From Bacteroides faecis MAJ27 (lineage in GTDB: Bacteria > Bacteroidota > Bacteroidia > Bacteroidales > Bacteroidaceae), in the NCBI RefSeq assembly GCF_900106755.1, contig NZ_FNNN01000006.1, forward strand, positions 124,001 through 188,000: a DNA stretch of 64,000 nucleotides, read 5' to 3'. Below are positions 1-8,395 of the stretch, piece after piece. A program made the translations under genes and the position numbers. The notes beneath the pieces were generated by a model. It had not been told where the DNA came from, made no database searches, and saw only the letters and a list, made by a program, of their open reading frames with translations. How positions within the stretch are numbered: the first letter of the stretch is position 1; each line of letters begins with the position of its first letter.

Positions 1-51
1 TAATAAAGAAACCTAAACCACCAGATTAAATAATAAAGCGTTATATTTAGA

Positions 52-1479
52 ATGAAGAAAGCTCCATCTCCCCTCGTATCACTATTGCCCATTGTCGTAT
101 TAGTGATATTACTATTCGCCACCATTCGTGTATTTGGCAGTGATGCCCTCAATGGTGGAAGTCAGGTATCGCTGCTTACTACCACCTCCATTTGTATCCT
201 TATCGGCATGGCTTTCTACAAAATCCCCTGGAAAGACTACGAACTGGCAATCACGAACAATGTGGCAGGAGTGACAACAGCCATCATCATCTTACTGATT
301 ATCGGCGCATTAAGCGGTATCTGGATGATTAGCGGAGTAGTGCCCACTTTGATTTATTACGGAATGCAGATTATCCATCCCAGTTTCTTCCTGACATCCG
401 CCTGTATTATTTGCGTATTGATCTCCGTTATGACCGGAAGTTCATGGACAACGATCGCCACCATCGGTATTGCCCTCATGGGCATCGGAAAGGCACAGGG
501 ATTTGAAGAAGGCTGGATTGCGGGAGCTATCATCTCCGGTGCCTATTTCGGCGATAAGGTTTCTCCCTTGTCCGAAACGACCATATTGGCGGCATCCGTC
601 ACGGACACGCCCCTCTTCCGTCATATCCGCTATATGATGATTACTACGGTGCCCTCACTGATCATTACACTGATTATATTTACGGTAGCAGGTCTGTCTC
701 ATGACGCCAGCAACACCCAGCACATCGCGGAAGTGGCAGCTGCCCTGAACGAAAAGTTCCATATCACCCCGTGGCTGCTGATTATACCGATAGCAACAGG
801 CATATTGATTGCACGGAAAGTGCCTTCCATCATTACCCTGTTTCTGTCCACTCTATTGGCGGGCATTTTCGCTCTGATCTTCCAACCGGATTTGTTGCGG
901 GAAATTTCGGGGGCTGCCGTTTCCAACTTCGACTCCCTGTTTAAAGGACTGATGATGACCATCTACGGCAAGACAAGCCTGCAGACCGACAATGCCGTTT
1001 TGACAGATTTAATTGCCACCCGTGGTATGTCGGGAATGATGAATACAATCTGGCTGATTTTATGTGCGATGTGTTTCGGCGGAGCTATGACTGCCAGCGG
1101 TATGCTGGGAAGCATCACATCGCTCTTCGTACGCTTCATGAAGAAAACGGTCAGCGTCGTATCGGCTACGGTTTGTTCCGGGCTTTTCCTCAACCTGGCA
1201 ACTGCCGATCAATATATCAGCATTATCCTGACCGGGAATATGTTTCGCGATATTTATGCTAAAAAAGGTTACGAAAGTTGCCTGCTCAGCCGGACCACCG
1301 AGGATTCAGTAACCATTACATCCGTACTGATTCCGTGGAATACCTGCGGGATGACACAAGCCACTATTCTGAGCGTGCCTACGCTGGTGTACCTCCCCTA
1401 TTGCTTTTTCAACATTATCAGTCCTTTAATGAGTATTGCCGTGGCAGCCATCGGATATAAAATTGTAAAACGCTCGTGA
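52..1479 (+). CDS. nhaC: NhaC-type Na+/H+ antiporter
   Basis: A 475-residue polytopic membrane protein with about eleven hydrophobic segments spread over its whole length and no signal peptide. The central segment with GSSWTTIATIG (around residue 130) and the later GAYFGDKVSPLSETT stretch (around 164-178) resemble the conserved transport core of the NhaC family, which exchanges cytoplasmic Na+ for external H+. Length matches the family. It stands alone on the plus strand, 67 bases before an unrelated DUF4251 gene. The substrate is inferred from family; related NhaC-like proteins can move other ion pairs or amino acids. The first ATG is used because the hydrophobic N-terminus begins there. Confidence 0.85.
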   Translation: MKKAPSPLVSLLPIVVLVILLFATIRVFGSDALNGGSQVSLLTTTSICILIGMAFYKIPWKDYELAITNNVAGVTTAIIILLIIGALSGIWMISGVVPTLIYYGMQIIHPSFFLTSACIICVLISVMTGSSWTTIATIGIALMGIGKAQGFEEGWIAGAIISGAYFGDKVSPLSETTILAASVTDTPLFRHIRYMMITTVPSLIITLIIFTVAGLSHDASNTQHIAEVAAALNEKFHITPWLLIIPIATGILIARKVPSIITLFLSTLLAGIFALIFQPDLLREISGAAVSNFDSLFKGLMMTIYGKTSLQTDNAVLTDLIATRGMSGMMNTIWLILCAMCFGGAMTASGMLGSITSLFVRFMKKTVSVVSATVCSGLFLNLATADQYISIILTGNMFRDIYAKKGYESCLLSRTTEDSVTITSVLIPWNTCGMTQATILSVPTLVYLPYCFFNIISPLMSIAVAAIGYKIVKRS

Positions 1480-1546
1480 ACAATCTGGCATACACTTTGT
1501 TTTTGCAATAAACGAACAACGTATTAAACCTAAACAAAAAAAAGTT

Positions 1547-2137
1547 ATGAAAAAGTTTATTGCATTATTAGCATTAGTTTTAGTAAGTGCGAGCACAATG
1601 ATGTATGCACAGGAAAGTAACGCAGCCATCCGCCGCGCAGACAGAAAAGCAGAAAGAGACGCAGAAAGAGCAAAACTTCGCGCAGAAGAACAAGTACAGG
1701 ACATGGCAGCTTACCAGCAGGCTGTTCAGGCTTTGAAAAACAAACAGTTTGTTCTGGAAGCCAATCAGGTAATCTTCCGTAACGGTATGAGTGCTTTCGT
1801 GACTTCCAACACTAACTTCGTCCTGATGAACGGAAACAGAGCCACTGTACAGACAGCTTTCAACACTCCTTATCCCGGCCCTAACGGTATCGGCGGTGTG
1901 ACTGTAGACGGTAACTCTTCGGACATGAAGATGAACATCGATAAGAAAGGAAATGTAAACTGCTCATTCAGTGTACAGGGTATCGGTATCTCAGCTCAGG
2001 TATTTATCAACATGAGCAGCGGTAACAACAATGCTTCGGTATCAATCAGCCCGAACTTCAATAACAACAACCTGACATTGAACGGTAACATCGTCCCACT
2101 GGATCAATCCAACATCTTCAAAGGACGCGCCTGGTAA
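1547..2137 (+). CDS. DUF4251-like secreted protein
   Basis: A 196-residue protein with a clear signal peptide (residues 1-22, ending at YAQ). The mature start is a charged helix rich in Arg, Glu and Ala (about 24-52), followed by a beta-rich, Asn/Gly-rich body that looks like the DUF4251 family of Bacteroidales envelope proteins. No catalytic motif is visible and the function is unknown. The gene is followed at once by a strong intrinsic terminator (2161-2206), so it is probably a single-gene unit. Domain assignment is from remembered sequence character, so family membership is likely but not proven. Confidence 0.7.
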   Translation: MKKFIALLALVLVSASTMMYAQESNAAIRRADRKAERDAERAKLRAEEQVQDMAAYQQAVQALKNKQFVLEANQVIFRNGMSAFVTSNTNFVLMNGNRATVQTAFNTPYPGPNGIGGVTVDGNSSDMKMNIDKKGNVNCSFSVQGIGISAQVFINMSSGNNNASVSISPNFNNNNLTLNGNIVPLDQSNIFKGRAW

Positions 2138-2160
2138 TCCGAACAGAAGAATATGATAGC

Positions 2161-2206
2161 AACTCCGCTACAAATCGCGCAAAATGCGTACATTTGTAGC
2201 GGAGTT
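2161..2206 (+). terminator. 15-bp perfect hairpin, rho-independent terminator
   Basis: Arms 2161-2175 and 2192-2206 are perfect reverse complements with a 16-nt loop, and the right arm runs into a T tract ending at 2209. It ends the DUF4251 transcript. It also shows that an upstream ATG at 2153 is not the start of the following regulator. Confidence 0.85.
2189..2196 (+). promoter_or_regulatory. -7 box TACATTTG inside the terminator
   Basis: An exact match to the Bacteroides -7 consensus TAnnTTTG lies within the loop and right arm of the preceding terminator, 29 bases before the ATG of the LuxR-type regulator at 2225. No clear -33 element is seen. Confidence 0.4.
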
Positions 2207-2224
2207 TTTAATTTATCAATTCTT

Positions 2225-2887
2225 ATGAGGGAATATATCATCGCAGACAACCAGGATATCAGTAAAGCAGGAATGATGTTTCTGCTAAGCCGCCAAAAGG
2301 ATGTATCTGTTCTTTTAGAAGCCGACAACAAGGCTGAGCTGATTCAGCAACTGCGTCTGTATCCGCAAGCGGTGGTTATTCTGGATTATACTTTATTTGA
2401 TTTCGCCGGAGCAGACGAACTGATTGTCTTGCAGGAGCGATTCAAAGAAGCCGACTGGATTCTGTTTTCCGATGAGTTGAGCATTCATTTTCTCCGGCAG
2501 GTATTGTTCAGCAGTATGGCTTTCGGAGTAGTCATGAAGGACAATTCGAAAGAAGAGATCATGACCGCCCTGCAATGCACTTCACGCAAACAGCGGTATA
2601 TCTGCAATCATGTCAGCAATCTGCTGCTTTCGGGATCGGTCCCTTCTGCCCCATCCCCTGCCACCACAGAAGATCATCTGCTGACACAAACAGAGAAAAA
2701 CATCCTCAAAGAGATCGCGTTGGGAAAGACAACCAAAGAAATAGCCGCAGAAAAGAATCTCAGTTTCCATACGATAAACAGCCACCGAAAGAATATCTTC
2801 CGGAAGCTGGGAGTCAACAATGTACACGAGGCTACCAAGTATGCGATGCGTGCAGGGATTGTCGACTTGGCGGAATATTATATTTGA
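2225..2887 (+). CDS. LuxR/NarL-type response regulator
   Basis: A 220-residue regulator. Residues 1-120 look like a receiver domain: an acidic D9 near the start, a likely phospho-acceptor D54 in VILDYTL, and a Lys in VMKDN near residue 107. Residues 155-215 form a GerE-type helix-turn-helix (LTQTEKNILKEIALGKTTKE and the recognition helix HTINSHRKNIFRKLG). The start at 2225 is chosen because a longer ORF from 2153 would translate through a terminator hairpin. No sensor kinase is adjacent, so the partner is unknown. The receiver is divergent and may work without phosphorylation. Convergent with mnmA, with only 36 bases between stops. Confidence 0.82.
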   Translation: MREYIIADNQDISKAGMMFLLSRQKDVSVLLEADNKAELIQQLRLYPQAVVILDYTLFDFAGADELIVLQERFKEADWILFSDELSIHFLRQVLFSSMAFGVVMKDNSKEEIMTALQCTSRKQRYICNHVSNLLLSGSVPSAPSPATTEDHLLTQTEKNILKEIALGKTTKEIAAEKNLSFHTINSHRKNIFRKLGVNNVHEATKYAMRAGIVDLAEYYI

Positions 2888-2923
2888 GACAGCCGGCTAA
2901 AGATCGATCCCGGCGGAAAGCTG

Positions 2924-3994
2924 CTAACGGACAATCTCACCACTTCCCACACAAACTCCCGCTTCCTGATCATAAACGACCCCGAACTGACCGGGCGCAA
3001 TGCCCTGCAACTTCTCGGAAGACAAGATACGGAACCGATTGCCCTCTTCCTGAATCAGCCTTCCCCTTGTAAATTCGGGAGTGTGACGAATCTTGAACGT
3101 AATATCAACCTCCTTTCCCGCATCTTTCCACGGATTATCCGTAATAAAGTGGAAATCATTGATCCGGAATTCATGCCCAAACTGCGTCTCTACTCCATAT
3201 CCATGAGAGACATAGATGATATTTTCCTGCACATCCTTCTTTATCACAAACCAGGGACCGCCACTCAGTCCAAGACCTTTCCGCTGCCCGATCGTATGAA
3301 ACCAGTAGCCGCGATGTGTGCCCACTCTCTTTCCGGTCTCCAGTTCTATAATCGCCCCTTCCTGTTCTCCCAAAAAGCGACGCACGAAATCATTATAGTT
3401 AATCTTCCCCAAAAAGCAAATCCCCTGACTATCCTTTCTCCGGGCACTGGGCAGTCCTGTATTGCGTGCAATCTCGCGTACTTCCTGCTTCATCAGCCCG
3501 CCAACAGGAAACATCAGTTTGGATACTTGCAGATAGTCTATCTGTGCAAGGAAATCTGTCTGGTCTTTAACAGGGTCTTTAGCTGTCCCCAGCCAGGTCT
3601 TACCGTCCCGCTGGACGGTAGTGGCATAATGCCCTGTCGCTGTAAAATCGAAATCCTTTCCGACACGCTGCTCAAAACAACCGAACTTGATGAGTTTGTT
3701 GCACATCACGTCCGGGTTCGGCGTCAGTCCTTTTCTGATTTTATCAATCGCATAAGCAGCCACGTTCTCCCAGTACTCTTTATGCAAATCAACCACTTCC
3801 AACGACAAGCCATACTTACGGGCAATGGCGGCAGACATTTCAATATCTTCTTCAGCCGAGCAATCCATATACTCCGCTCCATCCATACCTATCTTGATAT
3901 AGAAAAGAGTCGGACGGTATCCTTGCTCACAAAGAAGGTGAACGACGACAGAGCTATCGACACCTCCGGATAATAATGCAGCTATATTCATCAT
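2924..3994 (-). CDS. mnmA: tRNA-specific 2-thiouridylase MnmA
   Basis: A 356-residue enzyme that thiolates U34 of tRNA-Lys, -Glu and -Gln at the wobble position, using ATP and a persulfide relay. Visible motifs are the PP-loop SGGVDSS (residues 9-15), the catalytic Cys in NPDVMCNK (C98), and the second catalytic Cys in GICFLGK (C193). The C-terminal beta-barrel region is present and length is normal. Starts with two consecutive ATG codons; either could be used. Bacteroides genomes usually carry more than one MnmA paralogue, and I cannot tell which this is. A likely promoter lies more than 200 bases upstream, giving a long leader. Confidence 0.93.
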   Translation of the reverse strand: MMNIAALLSGGVDSSVVVHLLCEQGYRPTLFYIKIGMDGAEYMDCSAEEDIEMSAAIARKYGLSLEVVDLHKEYWENVAAYAIDKIRKGLTPNPDVMCNKLIKFGCFEQRVGKDFDFTATGHYATTVQRDGKTWLGTAKDPVKDQTDFLAQIDYLQVSKLMFPVGGLMKQEVREIARNTGLPSARRKDSQGICFLGKINYNDFVRRFLGEQEGAIIELETGKRVGTHRGYWFHTIGQRKGLGLSGGPWFVIKKDVQENIIYVSHGYGVETQFGHEFRINDFHFITDNPWKDAGKEVDITFKIRHTPEFTRGRLIQEEGNRFRILSSEKLQGIAPGQFGVVYDQEAGVCVGSGEIVR

Positions 3995-4216
3995 AATTAT
4001 TCATTTAACACCAAAGAAGTGCTAATATGCCAATGTATTATGATCATAATCATCGACAAATTAGCACACAGGCAAATCTGTTTCATCAAATCTTTGTCAA
4101 AGTCAGGTTGTGGTCCATCCAAAAATCATTAACTCTATATCACTCTCTTCGGATTCTAATTATTCTCTTTATTCTCTCTCTATTATATTAATACCTGTCA
4201 TTCATTTCCGATGTTG

Positions 4217-4224
4217 CAAAGATA
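4217..4224 (-). promoter_or_regulatory. -7 box (TATCTTTG) for mnmA
   Basis: Exact TAnnTTTG match on the minus strand, about 220 bases before the mnmA start, which implies an unusually long 5' untranslated region if used. Confidence 0.5.
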
Positions 4225-4303
4225 AGGCGGGATTTGCTAACAGCCTATCACATATTGAAGGCATTTTTATACCATAAATGTGGTAGATAAGCAAAGTATT
4301 TCC

Positions 4304-4311
4304 TACATTTG
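4304..4311 (+). promoter_or_regulatory. -7 box (TACATTTG) for the S41 homologue
   Basis: Exact TAnnTTTG match 19 bases before ATG 4330. It overlaps the TTG at 4309 that could be misread as a start, which favours 4330 or 4333 as the true start. Confidence 0.6.
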
Positions 4312-4329
4312 CACACTGAAAAGCTTTTT

Positions 4330-5787
4330 ATGATGACGAATTTACGTAAAATACTACTCATACCTGCTCTGATCGTCGTATCTGTCAGCAGTTTCTTTTC
4401 TTGTGGTGTAGACCGCTGGCCGGAATATGCCCACCTGACCGAACTGGATAGCTGGATGTATGACATTATGCAAGAGAACTATCTGTGGTATCAGAATATG
4501 CCTTCCTACAATGACGTTAATCTATTTCTGGACCCCGCTTCCTTTCTATCCAAAGCGAAATGGGACCAAGACAGCTATTCTTTTGTAGACTCTGTGATGG
4601 AAGCTCCATTGCCAACCTATGGATTCGACTATTCACTTGTAAAAAGCCAAGATAACGATACGGCATACAATGCCCTGATTACCTATGTTATCCCCGAATC
4701 GCCCGCAGCAAAGGCCGGTCTTCAACGTGGCGACTGGATTATGAAAGTAGATACTTCCTACATCAGTAAGAAGTATGAAACACAACTGCTGCAAGGCACG
4801 ATAGCGAGAGAGCTTTCTATGGGGATATGGAAGGAAGTTGAAGTAGAGCCCGAAGAAGGAGAAGAAGTTCCGGAAGAGCCGGTAATGGTATACAAAGTAG
4901 TACCGAACGGCATTACGCTGGATTTGGGAGCAGTCCAGTCTATCGAAGACCAGCCAGTACATAAATACGAAATTCTGACCTTAAATGATGGTACCAAAGT
5001 AGGCTATCTGATGTACAACAGTTTCACTGCCGGCACTAGCGCCGATCCGGAAAAGTACAACGACAAACTACGCGAAGTCTCTACCAAATTTAAAGAAGCC
5101 AATGTAAAGGCCACCATACTCGACCTTCGCTACAATGCGGGAGGATCTCTGGATTGTGTTCAGTTATTAGCTACCATCCTCGTTCCGAATGCAAGAATGG
5201 GTACCCCTATGGCTTACCTGGAGTACAATGACAAAAACATAGACAAGAGCACTACCATCGATTTTGATCAGGAAGTATTGAAAACCGGTACCAACCTGAA
5301 CCAGAACGTATTGATAGTGATTACCAGCGGCACAACAGCCGGAGCAGCGGAAATGCTGCTGACCAGTCTATACAAAAAGGACCAGTACCCTAACATCATT
5401 GTGATGGGCAGCGCAAGTAAAGGACAAACTGTAGCCACCGAACAGTTCATCAATGAGACTTACCGTTGGTCTGTCAATCCTGTGGTATGTACCGTCTACA
5501 ATTCAGATCACGTCGCAGGCGAAGAACCATTCATTCTTACTCCGAGCGATCAATTCAAGATAAGTGAAACGTCCATTGACGGAACGACCAACTACAGCCA
5601 GTTTCTTCCTTTCGGTGATCCCCAAGAGAGAATGCTAAGCATAGCCATTCAGACGCTGGAAGGAACTTATCCGCCGAAAGACGAAGATAAAGAAGAAGAA
5701 ACTCCAAGCACGAAGAGCTTCAAGATAGAAAAGAATGTCAGTAGTCCTGCCAGCAGACGGTTTGCCGGAGGATTACGGATTAAATAA
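4330..5787 (+). CDS. S41-family peptidase homologue, lipoprotein, probably inactive
   Basis: A 485-residue lipoprotein: a hydrophobic N-terminus ends at a lipobox-like SSFFSC. A PDZ-like segment with ESPAAKAGLQRGDW follows (about residues 120-145), then a C-terminal-processing-protease core (DLRYNAGGSLD near 270). In active S41 enzymes the nucleophile is the Ser three places before the conserved Glu (S-A-S-E). Here the aligned motif is TAGAAEM, with Gly at that place (G338). The catalytic Lys seems kept (K364 in SASKGQT), 26 residues later, close to the usual spacing. It may therefore be a binding protein rather than a protease. It is 6 bases upstream of a lipoprotein gene and probably co-transcribed. 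Confidence 0.8.
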   Translation: MMTNLRKILLIPALIVVSVSSFFSCGVDRWPEYAHLTELDSWMYDIMQENYLWYQNMPSYNDVNLFLDPASFLSKAKWDQDSYSFVDSVMEAPLPTYGFDYSLVKSQDNDTAYNALITYVIPESPAAKAGLQRGDWIMKVDTSYISKKYETQLLQGTIARELSMGIWKEVEVEPEEGEEVPEEPVMVYKVVPNGITLDLGAVQSIEDQPVHKYEILTLNDGTKVGYLMYNSFTAGTSADPEKYNDKLREVSTKFKEANVKATILDLRYNAGGSLDCVQLLATILVPNARMGTPMAYLEYNDKNIDKSTTIDFDQEVLKTGTNLNQNVLIVITSGTTAGAAEMLLTSLYKKDQYPNIIVMGSASKGQTVATEQFINETYRWSVNPVVCTVYNSDHVAGEEPFILTPSDQFKISETSIDGTTNYSQFLPFGDPQERMLSIAIQTLEGTYPPKDEDKEEETPSTKSFKIEKNVSSPASRRFAGGLRIK

Positions 5788-5793
5788 GCGGTA

Positions 5794-6675
5794 ATGAGAA
5801 AGATACTCCTCTTAGTCTGCATGATGACAGTCATATTCGGTTGCTCGGATGATGAAGAAAAGGCATGGACAGAAATTGAAATCCCGACTCCTGCAATGAG
5901 CAGAATGCTGTTAACTGAATTCTGCAAGTCTGACGGAATAGGAGTATCTGACGTTACGAAAAGAGAAGAGTTCTCTTATCAAGAGAATTGGCTGACGGAT
6001 TATATCTATTCACAGGAGGTTTCTATTGCCGACCTGACGGAAACCATCACTAACCCGATAGCAGTTCGATACGAGAATAACAGAGGCAGTGTCACCCTTA
6101 CCGACGAAACGGGCATCCAACGCAAATATACTTTAAACGAACAAGGATACGCTACACAGTGTGAATACACTTCGTTCGGTCAGAAGAGAGAATATACCTT
6201 TTCCTATACAGACGGTTATCTGACACTGGTAAAGGAAACCCTGCCCAAAGAAGGAAGCAGCGAAGCAGCCACTACACAAACCCTTTCACTGAAATACGAG
6301 CAAGGAGACCTGGTCTCTGCAACTTGTCCTTCGCTGACCAACGAATCATTCACCGGGTACGGAGAGCTGCAAACCCATTATGAACCCGGAAAGGATATTA
6401 ATTATTATCGCCTGCCCTGTCCGGTACTGGCAGATACTTATCCTCTCTCCTTTCATCGTGAAGCGATGTTTGCAGGGATACTGGGCAAACCGACACAGCA
6501 TCTCACCGTTGCCTCCTATCCTGACCAGACGGATGATACCTACACCGAAAGAACCGAATATTCATATAGCTTTGACAAGAAAAACAAACCTACCGGCTTA
6601 CATATCCAGACTAAATATGGTAACGGTAAAAGCATGAATTATATAAACCGTACCATCAATATTTCCATCGAATAA
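5794..6675 (+). CDS. DUF4595-like lipoprotein
   Basis: A 293-residue lipoprotein; the signal ends at VIFGCSDD, with acidic residues after the lipid-bearing Cys as in exported Bacteroides lipoproteins. The body is a run of short beta strands rich in Tyr, Thr and charged residues (for example EYTFSYTDGYLTL, TEYSYSFD), resembling the DUF4595 beta-barrel-like family. No catalytic motif is seen and the function is unknown. It lies 6 bases after the S41 homologue, so the two probably form an operon and may act together at the cell surface or in the periplasm. Confidence 0.7.
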   Translation: MRKILLLVCMMTVIFGCSDDEEKAWTEIEIPTPAMSRMLLTEFCKSDGIGVSDVTKREEFSYQENWLTDYIYSQEVSIADLTETITNPIAVRYENNRGSVTLTDETGIQRKYTLNEQGYATQCEYTSFGQKREYTFSYTDGYLTLVKETLPKEGSSEAATTQTLSLKYEQGDLVSATCPSLTNESFTGYGELQTHYEPGKDINYYRLPCPVLADTYPLSFHREAMFAGILGKPTQHLTVASYPDQTDDTYTERTEYSYSFDKKNKPTGLHIQTKYGNGKSMNYINRTINISIE

Positions 6676-6754
6676 CCCCGTTTTTGTCAAGAGCAGAATT
6701 ACAGATTCTTAACTCACGGTTCCCCTTTTCGTGAACGAAAGGCACATTTGCCGT

Positions 6755-6853
6755 AACAAAGCATCGGTTTTCACTTAACAAAGCATCTGTTTTCACCTGA
6801 CAAAGCATCTAATCTTGCTTGACAAAGCATCTAATTTTCATCAGAAAGCAGGC
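6755..6853. repeat. 22-bp tandem repeat array
   Basis: The word aCAAAGCATC recurs at 6755, 6777, 6799 and 6821, exactly 22 bases apart, followed by a decayed copy at 6843 and weaker resemblance on both sides (about 6733 and 6865). The spacers between words (such as ggttttcactt) are partly conserved. It lies downstream of one gene and close to the terminator of the converging gene. Confidence 0.85.
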
Positions 6854-6909
6854 AAAAGTCAACCCAAAGCCGAGGTAAAGTCATTTTTCCCCCCGACTAA
6901 ACACAAAAA

Positions 6910-6935
6910 AAGGAGAAAGTTCCCACTTCCTCCTT
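6910..6935 (-). terminator. Terminator of the esterase gene
   Basis: Arms 6910-6920 and 6925-6935 pair with one mismatch around a 4-nt loop. On the minus strand the hairpin is followed by seven U residues (A run at 6905-6911). Confidence 0.75.
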
Positions 6936-7019
6936 CTATCGTAGTTTAATTTCAATCTACTATATGATTATGCATCCAAAGATACGACATCCGGATGCTA
7001 AAGTCAAGCTTTTCCCGTT

Positions 7020-7838
7020 TTATTTCTTGAAGAACTTATCAAAGAACAAAATCTGGTAATCGATAGAGTTATTCCAATACTCTCCGGTATGCCCTCCGGG
7101 ACGAGTGATAAAGTCATGGTCGATTTTCTTTTCTAACAAGCGGTTGTGCAAATCCTTATTCACCTGAATGAAAAAGTCTGCTTCGCCACAATCAAAGATA
7201 ATCGCCAGATCTCCATTCTGTATTTTATCAATCTGGTTGATAACAGTATGTGTATCCCATATTTCCTTGTTAGATTCATAGTCTCCCAAGCGTTTTGCCA
7301 TATCCCAGTTCTTCGGGAACGGGCGAATATCCACACCGCCACTTGTGCTTCCACAAGCGCCAAAAGTATCTTTATGACGGATAGCCGTCCACAAGCCGCC
7401 ATGTCCACCCATACTCAACCCTGTAATGGCACGTCCTTTACGGTCGGCGATTGTCTTGTAATGTCCGTCTATGTACTTCACCAGTTCCGATGAAACAAAC
7501 GTTTCATACCGGAAAGACGGATCTTTCGGACTATCCCAGTACCAGCTGGTACTTCCGTCCGGACAAACAAAAATGATGCCTTTCTCATCCGCTATCTGAG
7601 GCAGATTGGGTTTGATTTCAATCCATGTCTTGGCATGACCGCCAAAACCATGCAACAGGTACACAGCAGGACATGATACAGCTTTCTTTCCCAGGGCTGC
7701 ATCAGGAGTTACTACCACCACCTTTATTTCCTTATTCATGGAAGGGCTTTTCACTAATAAAGTATCTACTCTGGCTGCAAAAGAAGGTGCCAGCCAAACT
7801 AACAAAAGAGCAATTAATAGAAGTCTATTCTTTTTCAT
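7020..7838 (-). CDS. Secreted alpha/beta-hydrolase esterase
   Basis: A 272-residue secreted protein with a signal peptide (about residues 1-21). It is of the esterase D / feruloyl-esterase-like type: oxyanion-side HGFGG near residue 63, nucleophile S142 in GLSMGGHGG, a probable acid D221 in GEADF, and catalytic H250 in RPGGHTGEYW. The family removes acyl groups from carbohydrates or small thioesters. With an export signal, a carbohydrate esterase role is more likely than S-formylglutathione hydrolysis. The DUF2007 gene lies 26 bases upstream on the same strand, so they may share a transcript. The substrate cannot be read from sequence. Confidence 0.85.
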   Translation of the reverse strand: MKKNRLLLIALLLVWLAPSFAARVDTLLVKSPSMNKEIKVVVVTPDAALGKKAVSCPAVYLLHGFGGHAKTWIEIKPNLPQIADEKGIIFVCPDGSTSWYWDSPKDPSFRYETFVSSELVKYIDGHYKTIADRKGRAITGLSMGGHGGLWTAIRHKDTFGACGSTSGGVDIRPFPKNWDMAKRLGDYESNKEIWDTHTVINQIDKIQNGDLAIIFDCGEADFFIQVNKDLHNRLLEKKIDHDFITRPGGHTGEYWNNSIDYQILFFDKFFKK

Positions 7839-7864
7839 TGTGTTTATAAATATGTTTAGTCAGA

Positions 7865-8305
7865 TCATTCTTCGTCGTCTTCCGAAGGCTGAAATTCAGA
7901 AACAGGCTTATCAAAAGTCTTATGACACTGTTTGCAGGTATATTCCCAGTGGTTGCTTCCCGGAGGCGCCGCAGCCAGCATAGAAAGCACAGCCGCACCT
8001 ATCGCACGCAGTTTCTTTCCTTTTCTCAACACCAGTTTAATGTCAGATGATCCACAACACGGGCAGAGAGTCAGTTCTTCGGGCCAGCTCTGATTCTGTT
8101 TCAGCACCCGGACAGCTTTGTCATAATCTTCATCTACCACCAAGATATCCACTCCTGCGATGCTGCTCACATAACTTCTATACAGAAACGAGAAGTTCTC
8201 ATTGTGCAGAACAGATTCAATACCTTCATTCTCTAACGCTCCCTGCAGGATGTGTGCCTCCATTGCGTCATTACAGGTTATCAGTTTTACGGTTTTCATA
8301 TTCAA
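7865..8305 (-). CDS. DUF2007 protein with zinc ribbon
   Basis: A 146-residue protein. Residues 1-70 resemble the DUF2007 'putative prokaryotic signal-transducing' domain (ACT/PII-like fold). Residues 78-125 carry two CxxC pairs (CPCC and CKQC) that could bind zinc, with a short hydrophobic segment between them (AIGAAVLSMLAAA). The tail is acidic. The start could also be the second Met two codons later. No enzyme activity is implied; a regulatory or adaptor role is only a family-level guess. Confidence 0.75.
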   Translation of the reverse strand: MNMKTVKLITCNDAMEAHILQGALENEGIESVLHNENFSFLYRSYVSSIAGVDILVVDEDYDKAVRVLKQNQSWPEELTLCPCCGSSDIKLVLRKGKKLRAIGAAVLSMLAAAPPGSNHWEYTCKQCHKTFDKPVSEFQPSEDDEE

Positions 8306-8366
8306 CCTAATTTGATTGTTCCCGCAAAAATAAAATATAAAAATGAAATGTGAAACTATTTTCCAT

Positions 8367-8374
8367 TAACTTTG
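8367..8374 (+). promoter_or_regulatory. -7 box (TAACTTTG) for the TonB-dependent receptor
   Basis: Exact consensus match 22 bases before ATG 8396. It overlaps the TTG at 8372, so that codon is unlikely to be a translation start. Confidence 0.6.
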
Positions 8375-8395
8375 CAGTTACTAAACTACAATAAC

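Larger units (their letters stand above)
3995..4329. other. Divergent intergenic region mnmA / S41 homologue
   Basis: A 335-base AT-rich gap between divergent genes. It holds one -7 box for each direction (4217-4224 minus, 4304-4311 plus). The roughly 220-base leader of mnmA has no ORF that I can support. Confidence 0.6.
6676..7019. other. Intergenic region with tandem repeats and terminator
   Basis: A 344-base stretch between convergent genes. It contains a 22-bp-period direct-repeat array (core 6755-6853) and a minus-strand terminator (6910-6935). I see no coding sequence. Confidence 0.7.

Noticed and set aside
3083..3973. 296-codon plus-strand ORF antisense to mnmA
   Set aside because: It lies wholly within mnmA, whose catalytic motifs are intact; composition is not protein-like and there is no start context.
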